Source: Xylanivirga thermophila
GTDB lineage: Bacteria; Bacillota; Clostridia; Caldicoprobacterales; Xylanivirgaceae
Assembly (NCBI RefSeq): GCF_004138105.1
Contig: NZ_RXHQ01000017.1
Coordinates: forward strand, 1 to 55,341
Reading direction: 5' to 3'
DNA length: 55,341 nt
Each line of letters begins with the position of its first letter. The stretch's first letter is position 1. The translations under genes were made by a program, and so were the position numbers. This document shows, one piece after another, positions 47,823-55,341 of the stretch. The notes beneath the pieces are model-generated. The model saw only the letters and a list, made by a program, of their open reading frames with translations. It was not told the origin of the DNA and did not search any database.

Positions 47823-47881
47823 ATTTAGTTGCGGCAAAGTCAACTAAATTCGAGTTTATTTTTTATAAACACGAATTTAGT
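47823..47881 (+). promoter_or_regulatory. Two overlapping, mutually exclusive hairpins or operators
   Basis: Arms 47823-47831 (ATTTAGTTG) and 47841-47849 (CAACTAAAT) make a 9-bp stem. Arms 47843-47859 and 47865-47881 make a 17-bp stem with one mismatch. Both use 47843-47849, so only one can form. The second stem ends 14 bases before the ribosome-binding site of the XRE-type regulator. Either an RNA switch or an array of TTTAG/CTAAA operator half-sites fits. Confidence 0.5.
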
Positions 47882-47906
47882 AGTGTCTTTTAATGGGAGG
47901 AAAAAC

Positions 47907-48371
47907 ATGAAAAATGTAAATGATGACATGATATTAGACAAATATAATTGTAGTGATATAGATCCTTTTGCAACAAATGATGTGATTGTCTATCTGGCTG
48001 ATCAATTAAAACTTACACAAAAAGATTTGGTTGAGCAAACTGGGCTTCATAAGTCACAAATGTCCCGTATATTTAATAAAAAGGAAATACCAACTAAGGA
48101 ACAATTGGAAAGATTATCTGTACCATTAAAGATATCAAAGGAATTATTATGGCTAATTGGAGGATATATATTACCAGAAAGCAAAGAAGGTCCGTTAATT
48201 TCTGAATTAAAAACATTAAATAAACAACTAAAATCCATACATGAGGAAATAAAAAATAAGCAAACCTCCTATGAAATGGATTCAAATCTTACAACTAAAG
48301 AAAAAGAATTTATCAAAGAATATATAGAATTTACCCAGTATAGAAAAGAAAGGAATAGGCAATATAAATAA
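47907..48371 (+). CDS. XRE-family helix-turn-helix regulator
   Basis: A 154-residue regulator. An N-terminal Cro/CI-type helix-turn-helix spans about residues 20-75 (YLADQLKLTQKDLVEQTGLH, then KSQMSRIFNKKEIPT). The C-terminal half is a long charged helix (LISELKTLNKQLKSIHEEIK, then TTKEKEFIKEYIEF) that probably makes a coiled-coil dimer. The ATG at 47907 has GGGAGG six bases before it; a longer frame upstream covers the inverted repeats and lacks a site. It is divergent from the second sugar importer. Target and signal are unknown. Confidence 0.82.
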   Translation: MKNVNDDMILDKYNCSDIDPFATNDVIVYLADQLKLTQKDLVEQTGLHKSQMSRIFNKKEIPTKEQLERLSVPLKISKELLWLIGGYILPESKEGPLISELKTLNKQLKSIHEEIKNKQTSYEMDSNLTTKEKEFIKEYIEFTQYRKERNRQYK

Positions 48372-48457
48372 TTTTGTATATTCTCTTCCATTGGCAAATA
48401 TTTAGCTTATTAACCATTATGTCATATTTTATCGCTTTTAAATGACGATAATCTAAT

Positions 48458-48494
48458 AATAGGAATGGGTGGCAATTAGCTGCCCATTCCTATT
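48458..48494 (+). terminator. Hairpin after the XRE-type gene
   Basis: AATAGGAATGGG (48458-48469) pairs perfectly with CCCATTCCTATT (48483-48494). The T tract after it is poor. It probably ends the XRE-type gene, which converges on the S41 protease gene. The rest of the gap 48372-48604 shows nothing. Confidence 0.5.
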
Positions 48495-48604
48495 CATGAA
48501 AGAACCAAGGCTATATATGACTTAACTTGCTATTTTGGTTTTCGCTGTAGATCCTAGCGTTATTTACATAATGTGTTAATTTATCTCCTCATTATATCAT
48601 TTAA

Positions 48605-50191
48605 TCATTTTGTCCTTATATGGCATATAGCCCCATCCTTTAGTTTTTGTCCACCAGTAGATCTTATATCACCATGCATAACAACTACGTATTCTTCATT
48701 TGATTTTAACATATTAGCAGGGGCTATCTTTACCTTGTCACCTGTAAACTCTACTATATCATACTCTACCCTCGCCCCCGTTGCAATCTCTATGAGCTCA
48801 ATATTATTATCGAGAGTAGATCTATCCACTTCCTTATTAAAGGATATCAAAAACTTTTTATCCGTACTGATATCATATAAAGGCGATAATACATCATATC
48901 CTGGATAATACCAGGTAGTGATAGCATCTTTTTTAAACAAGTCCCCATTCCATCCTGTATCCGTCCCTGCATAGATCTTTTTACCTCCCGCCATAGCACC
49001 TTTTATAAGCTCTGCATAACTTGTCCAAAATTTAGTCTGACGGGCTAAGTTTAAATCTACACCAAATATGCTGCCTCCCATATCTATGCCCACTATCCCC
49101 TTTTTTGCCTCATTTCCTCCTGTTTGCAAAAGGTATGCGGCTATCATCTGGGCATCTTGGCCTTCTATACTTATATCAGGCGGGAGCCCTACTTTGTTTA
49201 TAGTCCTATCGTTAGGGGTAAAGAAATAATCTGTAGTAAGCTTTATCGCCCCACCATTGGATAAAAAGTACATATTCTGCATACATCCCTTGCCAAAGGT
49301 GGTATTCCCCACTATATATGCCTTGTCATAGTCTCTTATGGCTCCTATAAACGCCTCTGATGCACTTGCACTATATTCATCGGCTAAAACTATTACCGGC
49401 TTCCCTATCCTTACCTTTTGCGGTATAGCCCTATATTCCCCCTCTGATGTTTTATTCCTAGTCTTTATCGCTACATTGTCATCTATGAAAAAACCAGCCA
49501 ATTCAAGGGCAGTATTTAGGTATCCCCCACCATTGCCCCTAAGATCTACAATATACCCCTTGACGCCTTCCTGCTCCATATTTAGAACAGCCTTTTCAAA
49601 ACGTTTGGCAGTATCCGTACCGAAGGACATAATATCTATATACCCTATTTTGCCATCAAGCATGACATGTTGAATAGTAGGTATATCTATCCTGTGTCTC
49701 CCTATCTTTAAGCATAATATCTCTCCGCCACGTTTTACAGTTAGACTAACATATGTACCCTCGTCTCCAGAGATATATGTAATAGCAGCATCTGCATCAA
49801 TACCTGCCAGAGGGCATCCATCCACCTCTGTAATAATATCTCCAGGAAGGAGACCTGCCTCTGATGCCCCTGAACCTTCAAATACAGATAAGACCATTAT
49901 CCCTTCAGGTACCTGCTCTATAACAACCCCTATTCCCACATACTGCATCTCTATAGAGCCTATAAATGCATTTAACTCCTTTGGTGTCATATATGTAGTA
50001 TATGGATCATCTATTTTATCCATAAGATCATCTATATCTGTAGAATTAAGTACATCACCTTCAAGTGGCTCCACATAGTCCTTATTGAGCCAATATTTAA
50101 TTTCATCCAAGCTGTCATCTGCATGGGATACGGTCGGAAATACGCTTAAAATGAGTACAAATATCAACAGAAAGGATAATACCTTTTTCAA
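48605..50191 (-). CDS. S41-family C-terminal processing protease with PDZ and Ig-like tail
   Basis: An exported 528-residue serine protease of the CtpA/S41 type. The signal peptide ends near SHADDS. Then come a short helical domain, a PDZ domain (about 82-165, VGIGVVIEQVPEGI to PGDIITEVDG), and the protease with catalytic S276 (DEYSASASEAF) and K301 (NTTFGKG). Beyond the usual length there is an unidentified segment and a C-terminal SbsA/Big_5-type Ig-like domain (about 430-528, ISFNKEVDRSTLDNNIEL), which in other proteins binds surface structures. The TTG at 50191 is chosen because AAAGGTGATGG is five bases upstream and the signal peptide then starts correctly. Neighbours give no hint of the substrate. 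Confidence 0.88.
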   Translation of the reverse strand: MKKVLSFLLIFVLILSVFPTVSHADDSLDEIKYWLNKDYVEPLEGDVLNSTDIDDLMDKIDDPYTTYMTPKELNAFIGSIEMQYVGIGVVIEQVPEGIMVLSVFEGSGASEAGLLPGDIITEVDGCPLAGIDADAAITYISGDEGTYVSLTVKRGGEILCLKIGRHRIDIPTIQHVMLDGKIGYIDIMSFGTDTAKRFEKAVLNMEQEGVKGYIVDLRGNGGGYLNTALELAGFFIDDNVAIKTRNKTSEGEYRAIPQKVRIGKPVIVLADEYSASASEAFIGAIRDYDKAYIVGNTTFGKGCMQNMYFLSNGGAIKLTTDYFFTPNDRTINKVGLPPDISIEGQDAQMIAAYLLQTGGNEAKKGIVGIDMGGSIFGVDLNLARQTKFWTSYAELIKGAMAGGKKIYAGTDTGWNGDLFKKDAITTWYYPGYDVLSPLYDISTDKKFLISFNKEVDRSTLDNNIELIEIATGARVEYDIVEFTGDKVKIAPANMLKSNEEYVVVMHGDIRSTGGQKLKDGAICHIRTK

Positions 50192-50319
50192 ATAAACCAT
50201 CACCTTTGCATATATAATATTATATATATTATAGCGTTTGTATAAACTTTCCTCAATATTATCTCCTAAAAGTTTTACCATCATCAACCAATGTTTTAAT
50301 GTGATAAAAGAATTGCCTG

Positions 50320-50344
50320 TTTTTCTGTATATCCAAACTAATCC
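50320..50344. repeat. Hairpin repeat, copy C (flanks only)
   Basis: TTTTTCTGTATA is joined directly to TCCAAACTAATCC, the two flanks seen around the hairpin of copy A at 44279-44355. About 52 bases are missing at a TATA sequence found at both borders of the core in copy A. Confidence 0.55.
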
Positions 50345-50395
50345 TTAAATATATAACCCTTAGTGTTTAAAAAATATCCTATTCCTTATTTTGAC

Positions 50396-50935
50396 CTATC
50401 CTTTTTGAATTGCCTCTTTATCCGTTTCTTGTATAACTGTCACCGTTATATCTTTACTAGCTGTAACTTCTCCTTTTGTCAAGGTTATCTTGTAGGTACC
50501 TTTATCGCTATTTACAATTTCTACAGTTACAGTTATATCTTCATTTTCTATGAGCCCTTCTACTGCCATTTGTATTTTCTCAACTGTCACTTCATCTAGC
50601 TGTAAATCTACAACCTCTATTTTTGTGCTTGTTAGTATATAGTCTATACGTTTATGTGGATTATCTACAGGAAATGTATAACCTTCCCCTTCTCCCGCTA
50701 AGTCCCAACTATCACTCAGATATTCAAACAACGGTACAAGTTCAGGCGCATCTGGTAGAGCATTTAAATCTCCAACTAAAATCTTAGGTCCCGCTATTTC
50801 CGAATAGATATTAAGCATATCATCAACTTGCATCTATCTTACCATAGGATCACCACGATAATCTAAATGTGTTACATGAAAATAAAGCATATTCCCATTT
50901 ACATTAATTTTAGCTTCTAGGAACCCTGGCATAGG
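50396..50935 (-). pseudogene. Broken endonuclease/exonuclease/phosphatase-family gene
   Basis: The frame from 50935 encodes the middle of an EEP-family protein (FHVTHLDYRGDP, with the catalytic-type THLD motif), interrupted by TAG at 50834-50836. It then continues in the same frame with ILVGDLNALPDAPEL (catalytic GDLNA) and the RIDYIL end motif. The 5' part with the first catalytic residues is missing, cut off at the IS66 remnant. After RIDYIL the frame runs into a 65-residue tail (ITVTVEIVNSDKGTYKITL and similar) that looks like an Ig-like surface-protein domain, probably another gene joined by recombination. Not functional as a nuclease. Confidence 0.8.
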
Positions 50936-51122
50936 AGAAGGAGCTGCTGCAAGTGCTACTGTCTATAGTATGATTGAAAGTGCTAAGGCCAATGGAATTA
51001 GCCCTTATAAATATCTAAGCTTTATATTTAGCGAATTGCCAGGCATACAATTTGGGCAAAACCCTGAGTTCCTAGAAGATTATCTTCCGTGGAGTGCAGA
51101 TGTTCAAGCCACTTGTAAATAA
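50934..51122 (+). mobile_element. IS66-family transposase C-terminal remnant
   Basis: An open frame reads SATVYSMIESAKANGISPYK, then a YLSFIFSELPGIQF stretch and EDYLPWSADVQATCK before TAA at 51120. This is the known end of IS66 TnpC transposases (SLVETAKANGLNPYxYL... LPW pattern). The rest of the element is gone, and its left border abuts the broken EEP gene. A small palindrome follows the stop (AATCATAG/CTATGATT). Confidence 0.8.
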
Positions 51123-51281
51123 TCATAGGTCTATGATTACAGCATTTTTTTAGAATTTTCAATACACCAAGTTATTATGCGCTTACTTTTAATCCTTAGA
51201 AATGATGGATTTGAAGAACTATTTTTTAATGGCCATGACTGGTAAATTACAATCTTCCAGCCTTGGCCTTTTTCTTTGCGT

Positions 51282-51317
51282 AAAAAAAACCTCACAAGTA
51301 TTTTTCTACCTGTGAGG
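51282..51317 (-). terminator. Terminator of the S-layer-like gene
   Basis: On the minus strand a stem CCTCACAGGTA/TACTTGTGAGG (51317-51290) with a GAAAAA-type loop is followed by eight Ts (51289-51282). It lies about 125 bases past the stop codon of the S-layer-like frame. Confidence 0.8.
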
Positions 51318-51329
51318 TCCTTCTTTATC

Positions 51330-51425
51330 TCGTTAGCAAGTTTCGACAAAAGTCGGGCAGTACCCGGTACCTTTGCGAGGGGGAGGGCTTTTCTCCCCTG
51401 AGCTTGCTCCGGTACTTTTGTGGCG
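51330..51425 (-). ncRNA. Structured GC-rich 3' region, unidentified RNA
   Basis: Between the stop of the S-layer-like frame and its terminator lies a GC-rich stretch in an A/T-rich region. Read on the minus strand it offers nested stems: AGTACC with GGTACT, GGGGAG with CTCCCC, AGCAAG with CTTGCT, and CGAC with GTCG around TTTT. I do not recognise it as any known riboswitch. It may be a 3' stabilising structure or a separate RNA whose downstream gene was lost. Confidence 0.35.
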
Positions 51426-51441
51426 TTAATAATTCTTAATC

Positions 51442-53358
51442 TTATAGACCAGCTGCTACTTTAACTGCTGCTAGAGTTCTGAATGGAGTTTTTAATGCTG
51501 TTCCGTCTTCGTTAAACTCTAATCCTAAGAAGAATGCTTCAGCTATATCAGCTTTTTCTGCGTTAGTCATTTCTGCAAATTCAGAGGATACTGCTTCTAA
51601 AGCATCAATAACATCTGAAATTTCATCATTTGCTTTTAAAGTATTTATACCACTTAATGCTTTTGTATATGATCCTTCAGTTCCTATAACGCCTTCTAAA
51701 GCTGTATTTAGAGCACTATAGTCGTTAAATTCTTTATCTTCTGCTCCATTCCTAGCTTCTAATACTTTTTCTGCTACAAATAATCTATCTGCCTTTGGAA
51801 TATTAAGGTAAGCTTCAACTGGTAGTTCTAATAATGCAGCATCTACATCTTCTGCTGTTTCTGCTTCATTAACTAATACAACTACACCGTCTTGAGATAG
51901 TTCATCAACGAATTTAATTGTAAAACCGTCTTTTTGGATTACATTGCCATTTGCATCTTTAACTGTGAATTCTAGTGTCTTAGTATTACCGCCTGCTTGT
52001 GGTACGAAGTAGTATAATAGATAATGGTCGCCATCTAATTCTAGATCTTTTCTTAAATCATCACCGTCTAGTAGAAGGTCAAATTTATTTGCAAATTTTT
52101 CATTTAAAGTAATCTTTAATCCAATCCATTTAGCTGTTGCTGGTGGAGTATCATTGTTTGCTGGATACTCTGTTAATGCTAGGTAGTCACCTTTAACTGT
52201 TACTAGGCGTTTGTCATCTAATGTAGAACTATCAACAGTAACTCCTGCATTTGTTCCACCATCAGATACTACTGCAAGGTCTGTTATTTTCAAAGCTGCT
52301 TCTGCATCTGCTGCTGCTTGATTTGCAGTATCTATAGCTGTTTTAACATTAGCAACACTTAATACACCTGTTACTTCTTCGCCTGTCTTAAATCCTTTAA
52401 TTTCTTCAATATATGCTTTACCATTAGCATCTTTATATGTTGTTATGTCTAATTGAGTTTTATCATTTACTAACTCAGCTAATGCTGTAACTTTAGCTTT
52501 TAGGTTTGTTGGTGTTGTTGCTTCACGAACATCAACGATAGCTAATTGAATATCAATATTCTTTAAAGCTGTTTTTGTTGCTGATTCTTGTTCACCTTTA
52601 GCATTTGGTGTAGCATATGTTTCAATTAAAGCTTTTGATGCTAATAATTTAGCTCTATCAACATTATTAGCTGTCTTTGTAGCCTCAGTAGTTACTTTAC
52701 CATCATTAACAGTGTTAATTACAGTTTGTACTGCTGCTGCATCTGCTGGTTTATTTAATGCTTCTCCAGTATAGAAGCCAGCTTTATATTCATTAATCCA
52801 TTCATTATTTACTCTTGCAAATACATCATTTTGTAATGCTGTTAATAAAGCGATATCATTGTTTGCTTCTAAAGCGTCTACTACTGCTTTGGTTGCAGCT
52901 TTTTCTGCTGCTTCTTTTTCGCCTGCTTCAACTGCATCATCATTTACTTTATCTACGAAACCTTGGATAGCTTCTACAGTTAAATCTCCCTCTAAGTCAG
53001 CTAAGAATTTATCTTTACCATCTAGGTATTTTTGAATGTTAGCTACTTCTACATTCTTAATTCCTAAGTCTGCGAAAACTTCGTTAAGTCCTAATTGTGT
53101 ATCTGCAGCTACAAATGCTGCTAAGTTTGCTGCTAAGTCAGCATTATATGAAATTCCTGCTACTGTCCATATGCCTTCAACTTTAGTAACAGCTTTTACA
53201 AATTCAAATTCAGCTGTAGTGTCTCCTGCTGCTATATCAACAGGTTTTACTTCTACAACTGCACCTGTATTGTCTTTAACTTCTATTGTTTGTTGCATTA
53301 AATCTTCTGCTGGAGCTGTAATTTTTACAACTACAGAGTTATTGTTAATAGCACAAAA
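51442..53358 (-). pseudogene. 5'-truncated S-layer-like surface protein gene
   Basis: A frame of about 640 codons rich in Ala, Asp, Thr and Val without cysteine, as in S-layer proteins. It has helical repeats (NLAAFVAADTQLGLNEVF, DEISDVIDALEAVSSEF) and beta domains (LEFTVKDANGNVIQKDGF). There is no signal peptide, SLH domain or ribosome-binding site. The ATG at 53298 is merely the first methionine, because the frame stays open upstream to TAA at 53359, where the hairpin repeat copy B begins. The codon choice (GCT, ACT, GAA) is that of a highly expressed gene and unlike the neighbours. The 5' end has been lost. The 3' end with terminator is intact. Confidence 0.72.
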
Positions 53359-53364
53359 TTACTT

Positions 53365-53440
53365 ATTTCTCTGTATAATAAAAAGCCCTGAACCCCACTT
53401 AAATCAAAGGTTCAGAGCCTTCTTATATTCCTAAATTAGT
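53365..53440. repeat. Hairpin repeat, copy B
   Basis: TTTCTCTGTATA precedes a hairpin with GCCCTGAACC (53385-53394) opposite GGTTCAGAGC (53409-53418), TTAAATCAAA in the loop, and TATTCCTAAATTAG after it. It is the same element as copy A at 44279-44355. It sits exactly where the S-layer-like frame is cut. The rest of the gap to 53597 shows no gene. Confidence 0.65.
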
Positions 53441-53597
53441 CTTCATTTATATAATGAGTATCATTATGCATACTGATAGGTTTTATAAGCTTATTATTCA
53501 TAAAGGTTTTCTAATAAATAATACCAGGGAGCCCACTCGTGCCCCCCATCTTTGGCAATAATACCACCTTAGGCCTTCATTCCAAAGTATATTTGTA

Positions 53598-53768
53598 TTA
53601 TTTTATCCGAAGTAGCTCCAATAATTTATTCTCTCTTTCTCTCATTCTATTTACAGCATCTCTTGAATTCATTTCTAATGGTTTTATATCTTTTATAGCT
53701 TTCTCTAGCCTTTCAACCGTTTCTGATTTTGATATTTTAAATTCTTTTGTAAAAGAATCAACTGACAT
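53598..53768 (-). CDS. Small charged helical protein of unknown function
   Basis: A 56-residue protein that starts MSVDSFTKEFKISKSETVER and continues with RLEKAIKDIKPLEMN and MRERENKLLELLRI. It is rich in Lys, Glu and Arg and probably helical. AAAGGTGAT stands five to six bases before the ATG at 53768, which is preferred to a much longer frame. It follows the Rpn-type nuclease gene by 40 bases and may be cotranscribed. I do not recognise the family. Confidence 0.5.
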   Translation of the reverse strand: MSVDSFTKEFKISKSETVERLEKAIKDIKPLEMNSRDAVNRMRERENKLLELLRIK

Positions 53769-53808
53769 AAAATCACCTTTAATCACAAGTATTAGTAAAT
53801 AAGCATTT

Positions 53809-54669
53809 CTATTGAAGTGTCTTTTCAACATCCTTAATACTCTCATATGAGAGGGCTTCATCCATAATTCTATCTAGAGTTTCAGAGTCTAATGACTCTA
53901 TCCTTTTTCTTAATTCTGGTGGGATAACACCAAATCTTTTGGTTAAAAGTTTTATAACCATTTTAGCTTCGCCTTCTACTTTTCCCTTTTCATAAGGCTC
54001 TCTGTATAGTGATGATTGCATTATGATCTCCTCCTTTACAAACTTTTTATATTTACTCTTTTCATACAACTTTTTAACGCATTGAACTGTAAGAAAATAA
54101 TAGTCTTTGTCTGGAAGTGATTCCACAGCTGTTAGACATTCCAAAATATGTTCTTCTTCACTCTCTCCATCATGCTTCATAAATACTCTTAAAGGATATA
54201 ATACCACTTGCTTATCTTTTAGTACTTCATATTTATCAATTTCATATGCTTTAATTACTTTGTATTGGTACTGCATCACATCTAAATCTTGTACTGTGCT
54301 TTTAAAACTACCTTCTATATTTTTTACATTAGTTGGTTCTTTTAGTACCATAAGTACTTGATAAATTGGTAAGTCATTATGCCATTTTATATAAGTATAA
54401 TATTTAAGCATTCTTTTTAGCATTTCTGTATTACTTTTATATGCAGATTCAAATTCTATGTGAAGAATAAAACTCTCTTCATTTATATTAACTTTTGCTA
54501 AAAAATCCATTTCTATCATATCAGGTATAGATAGCTTTGCATGTTCAAGAGATATTTCATCAGCTTCTTTTACAACTGGTAAAACGAACTCAGCAATTCC
54601 TCTATAATCCTTTTTCCCTAATACTCTAATCGTTTCATCATAGGTTTGTGGCCTTGTTTCATAAGACAT
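53809..54669 (-). CDS. Rpn-type PD-(D/E)XK nuclease/putative transposase-family protein
   Basis: A 286-residue protein of the Rpn/YhgA-like group. The nuclease core has the pattern IPDMIEMDFLAKV, then HIEFESAY with the ExE-type catalytic pair and a following YYTYIKWHNDLPIYQVLMVL strand. The C-terminal half contains the GEAKMVIKLLTKRFGVIP and LRKRIESLDSETLDRIMDEA blocks often found at the end of these proteins. Relatives promote recA-independent recombination in E. coli. GGAGGTGG lies upstream of the ATG. It is followed by a small helical gene. Such genes are often multicopy and mobile. Confidence 0.8.
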   Translation of the reverse strand: MSYETRPQTYDETIRVLGKKDYRGIAEFVLPVVKEADEISLEHAKLSIPDMIEMDFLAKVNINEESFILHIEFESAYKSNTEMLKRMLKYYTYIKWHNDLPIYQVLMVLKEPTNVKNIEGSFKSTVQDLDVMQYQYKVIKAYEIDKYEVLKDKQVVLYPLRVFMKHDGESEEEHILECLTAVESLPDKDYYFLTVQCVKKLYEKSKYKKFVKEEIIMQSSLYREPYEKGKVEGEAKMVIKLLTKRFGVIPPELRKRIESLDSETLDRIMDEALSYESIKDVEKTLQ

Positions 54670-54731
54670 TTGGATATACCACCTCCATCTTACTATTATT
54701 ATACCACAAACCTATCTTTTAAAAAGACTTT

Positions 54732-55205
54732 TTACTCATTTTTCAGAAGTGTCTCAACTTCCCTCTTGAATCCATACTTCTGGAGATATTCAATCAATGC
54801 TCCTTCCATGACTTCTCTCTGGGTGACATTCTTTTCTTTGCTAAATTCTGCAGTAAGCTTTGCTACCATATCACTCATATAAATGGCTTTGGTTCTGACA
54901 AGTCCTGGCACTACATATCTTGGTATGGTCCCATCTTCTTTAGTTCCTGATAATAGTTGGTAGATGTCATCTCTTTTCTCATATAGAAATCGGATAAATG
55001 GAATGTATTCATCTATATCTGTCGGTGGACTTTGGGTTGTTACTACTTCCTCTATTACTTCATCTGCTGTTTTTTCCTCTACCTTTCCTATAGTCTTTAC
55101 ATAATTATTTTTATAAGCATTCCACCTTAGTTTCGCAGCAAATAATACAATTCTAAAAACTATAGCCCTGCAATGCCAATTGATACAAGCCAAATTATTT
55201 GTCAA
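54732..55205 (-). CDS. Unrecognised hypothetical protein, probably 5' truncated
   Basis: The frame spans 157 codons. The last 120 residues look like a real protein with IDEYIPFIRFLYEKRDDIYQ, IPRYVVPGLVRTKAIYMSDM and KNVTQREVMEGALIEYLQKY, the latter with a helix-turn-helix or ribbon-helix-helix flavour as in plasmid and integrative-element regulators. The first 35 residues have odd composition (many C, W and H). The only starts are TTG codons without a ribosome-binding site, next to the left end of an IS1634-type element. So the true 5' end has probably been lost. No function can be given. Confidence 0.45.
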   Translation of the reverse strand: MTNNLACINWHCRAIVFRIVLFAAKLRWNAYKNNYVKTIGKVEEKTADEVIEEVVTTQSPPTDIDEYIPFIRFLYEKRDDIYQLLSGTKEDGTIPRYVVPGLVRTKAIYMSDMVAKLTAEFSKEKNVTQREVMEGALIEYLQKYGFKREVETLLKNE

Positions 55206-55260
55206 ATTTTAATCTTTTTCCTGTTGTTCTATGATGTTCTATGGTATAATATATATGGTG

Positions 55261-55341
55261 ATGAAAATGTTTCTAAAGAAGGACAGGAAACCCAATGGAA
55301 GGGTTTATCTATCTATAGTACAAGGCTACAGAGAGCCAGGT
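55261..55341 (+). CDS. IS1634-family transposase, start only (runs off the window)
   Basis: The frame MKMFLKKDRKPNGRVYLSIV with QGYREPG following is the typical beginning of IS1634/IS4-like transposases (LKKxKxxNGRxYLSIV). A TATAAT at 55245-55250 with CTGTTG 18 bases before it gives a promoter. The left end of the element must lie between about 55140 and 55220. Only 27 codons are in the window, so intactness cannot be judged. Confidence 0.7.
   Translation, partial: MKMFLKKDRKPNGRVYLSIVQGYREPG

Noticed and set aside
47829-47906. N-terminal extension of the XRE-type regulator by 26 codons
   Set aside because: The extension covers the inverted repeats and has no ribosome-binding site, while GGGAGG stands six bases before the ATG at 47907.
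51137-51349. A 70-codon minus-strand frame starting at a TTG near 51349
   Set aside because: It runs through the terminator hairpin with its T8 run at 51282-51317 and the structured region, has no ribosome-binding site, and its product matches nothing I know.

Overview
The window looks like the chromosome of a low-GC Gram-positive anaerobe of the class Clostridia. Signs are AbrB next to rsmI and a yabB-type methyltransferase (the Bacillus/Clostridia arrangement), strong AGGAGG ribosome-binding sites, lipoprotein signal peptides, a LytR-CpsA-Psr glycopolymer ligase, clostridial ChW repeats, and sugar ABC importers with no local ATPase. Genus cannot be set from sequence reading alone. No rRNA, tRNA or CRISPR array was seen.

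Layout. (1) 1-3.5 kb: abrB, converging on rsmI and trmN6, then a TlpA-type lipoprotein with CcdA (extracytoplasmic thiol-disulfide pair). (2) 3.6-19 kb: an 11-gene minus-strand surface-polysaccharide operon (flippase, polymerase, retaining UDP-GlcNAc 4,6-dehydratase, four enzymes for a 2,3-diacetamido uronic acid, a double glycosyltransferase-4 fusion, a GT2, a sugar aminotransferase and a small phosphoglycosyl transferase). A second O-antigen ligase/polymerase-like gene converges on its end. (3) 19.3-26.7 kb: an LCP ligase, rmlDABC for dTDP-rhamnose, and a large secreted phosphodiester-glycosidase-domain protein. (4) 26.7-37.3 kb: a GntR/LacI-type regulator, an LplABC-type sugar importer, a four-gene O-acetylation cassette (GDSL, DUF4358, MBOAT, DHHW) and a GH29 alpha-L-fucosidase. 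(5) 37.4-43.2 kb: a 56-residue excisionase-like protein, a TetR-HEAT operon, a ChW-repeat glucosaminidase with a recent internal duplication, and a Doc/Phd toxin-antitoxin pair between the gene and a truncated copy of its 5' end. (6) 43.2-50.2 kb: HxlR regulator and flavin reductase, a second sugar importer, an XRE-type regulator behind unusual inverted repeats, and an S41 protease. (7) 50.3-55.3 kb: a degraded region with a broken endonuclease/phosphatase gene, an IS66 remnant, a 5'-truncated S-layer-like gene with a structured GC-rich 3' region, an Rpn-type nuclease gene, and the start of an IS1634-type transposase at the right edge.

How it fits together (inference). Regions 2-4 read as one surface-glycan programme. 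Nucleotide sugars (rhamnose, a bacillosamine-type sugar, a diacetamido uronic acid) are assembled on a lipid carrier, flipped, polymerised, probably O-acetylated, and attached to the wall by the LCP enzyme. No Wzz or tyrosine-kinase length regulator is present in the window. Functions come from motifs and gene order. Nothing was confirmed by database search.
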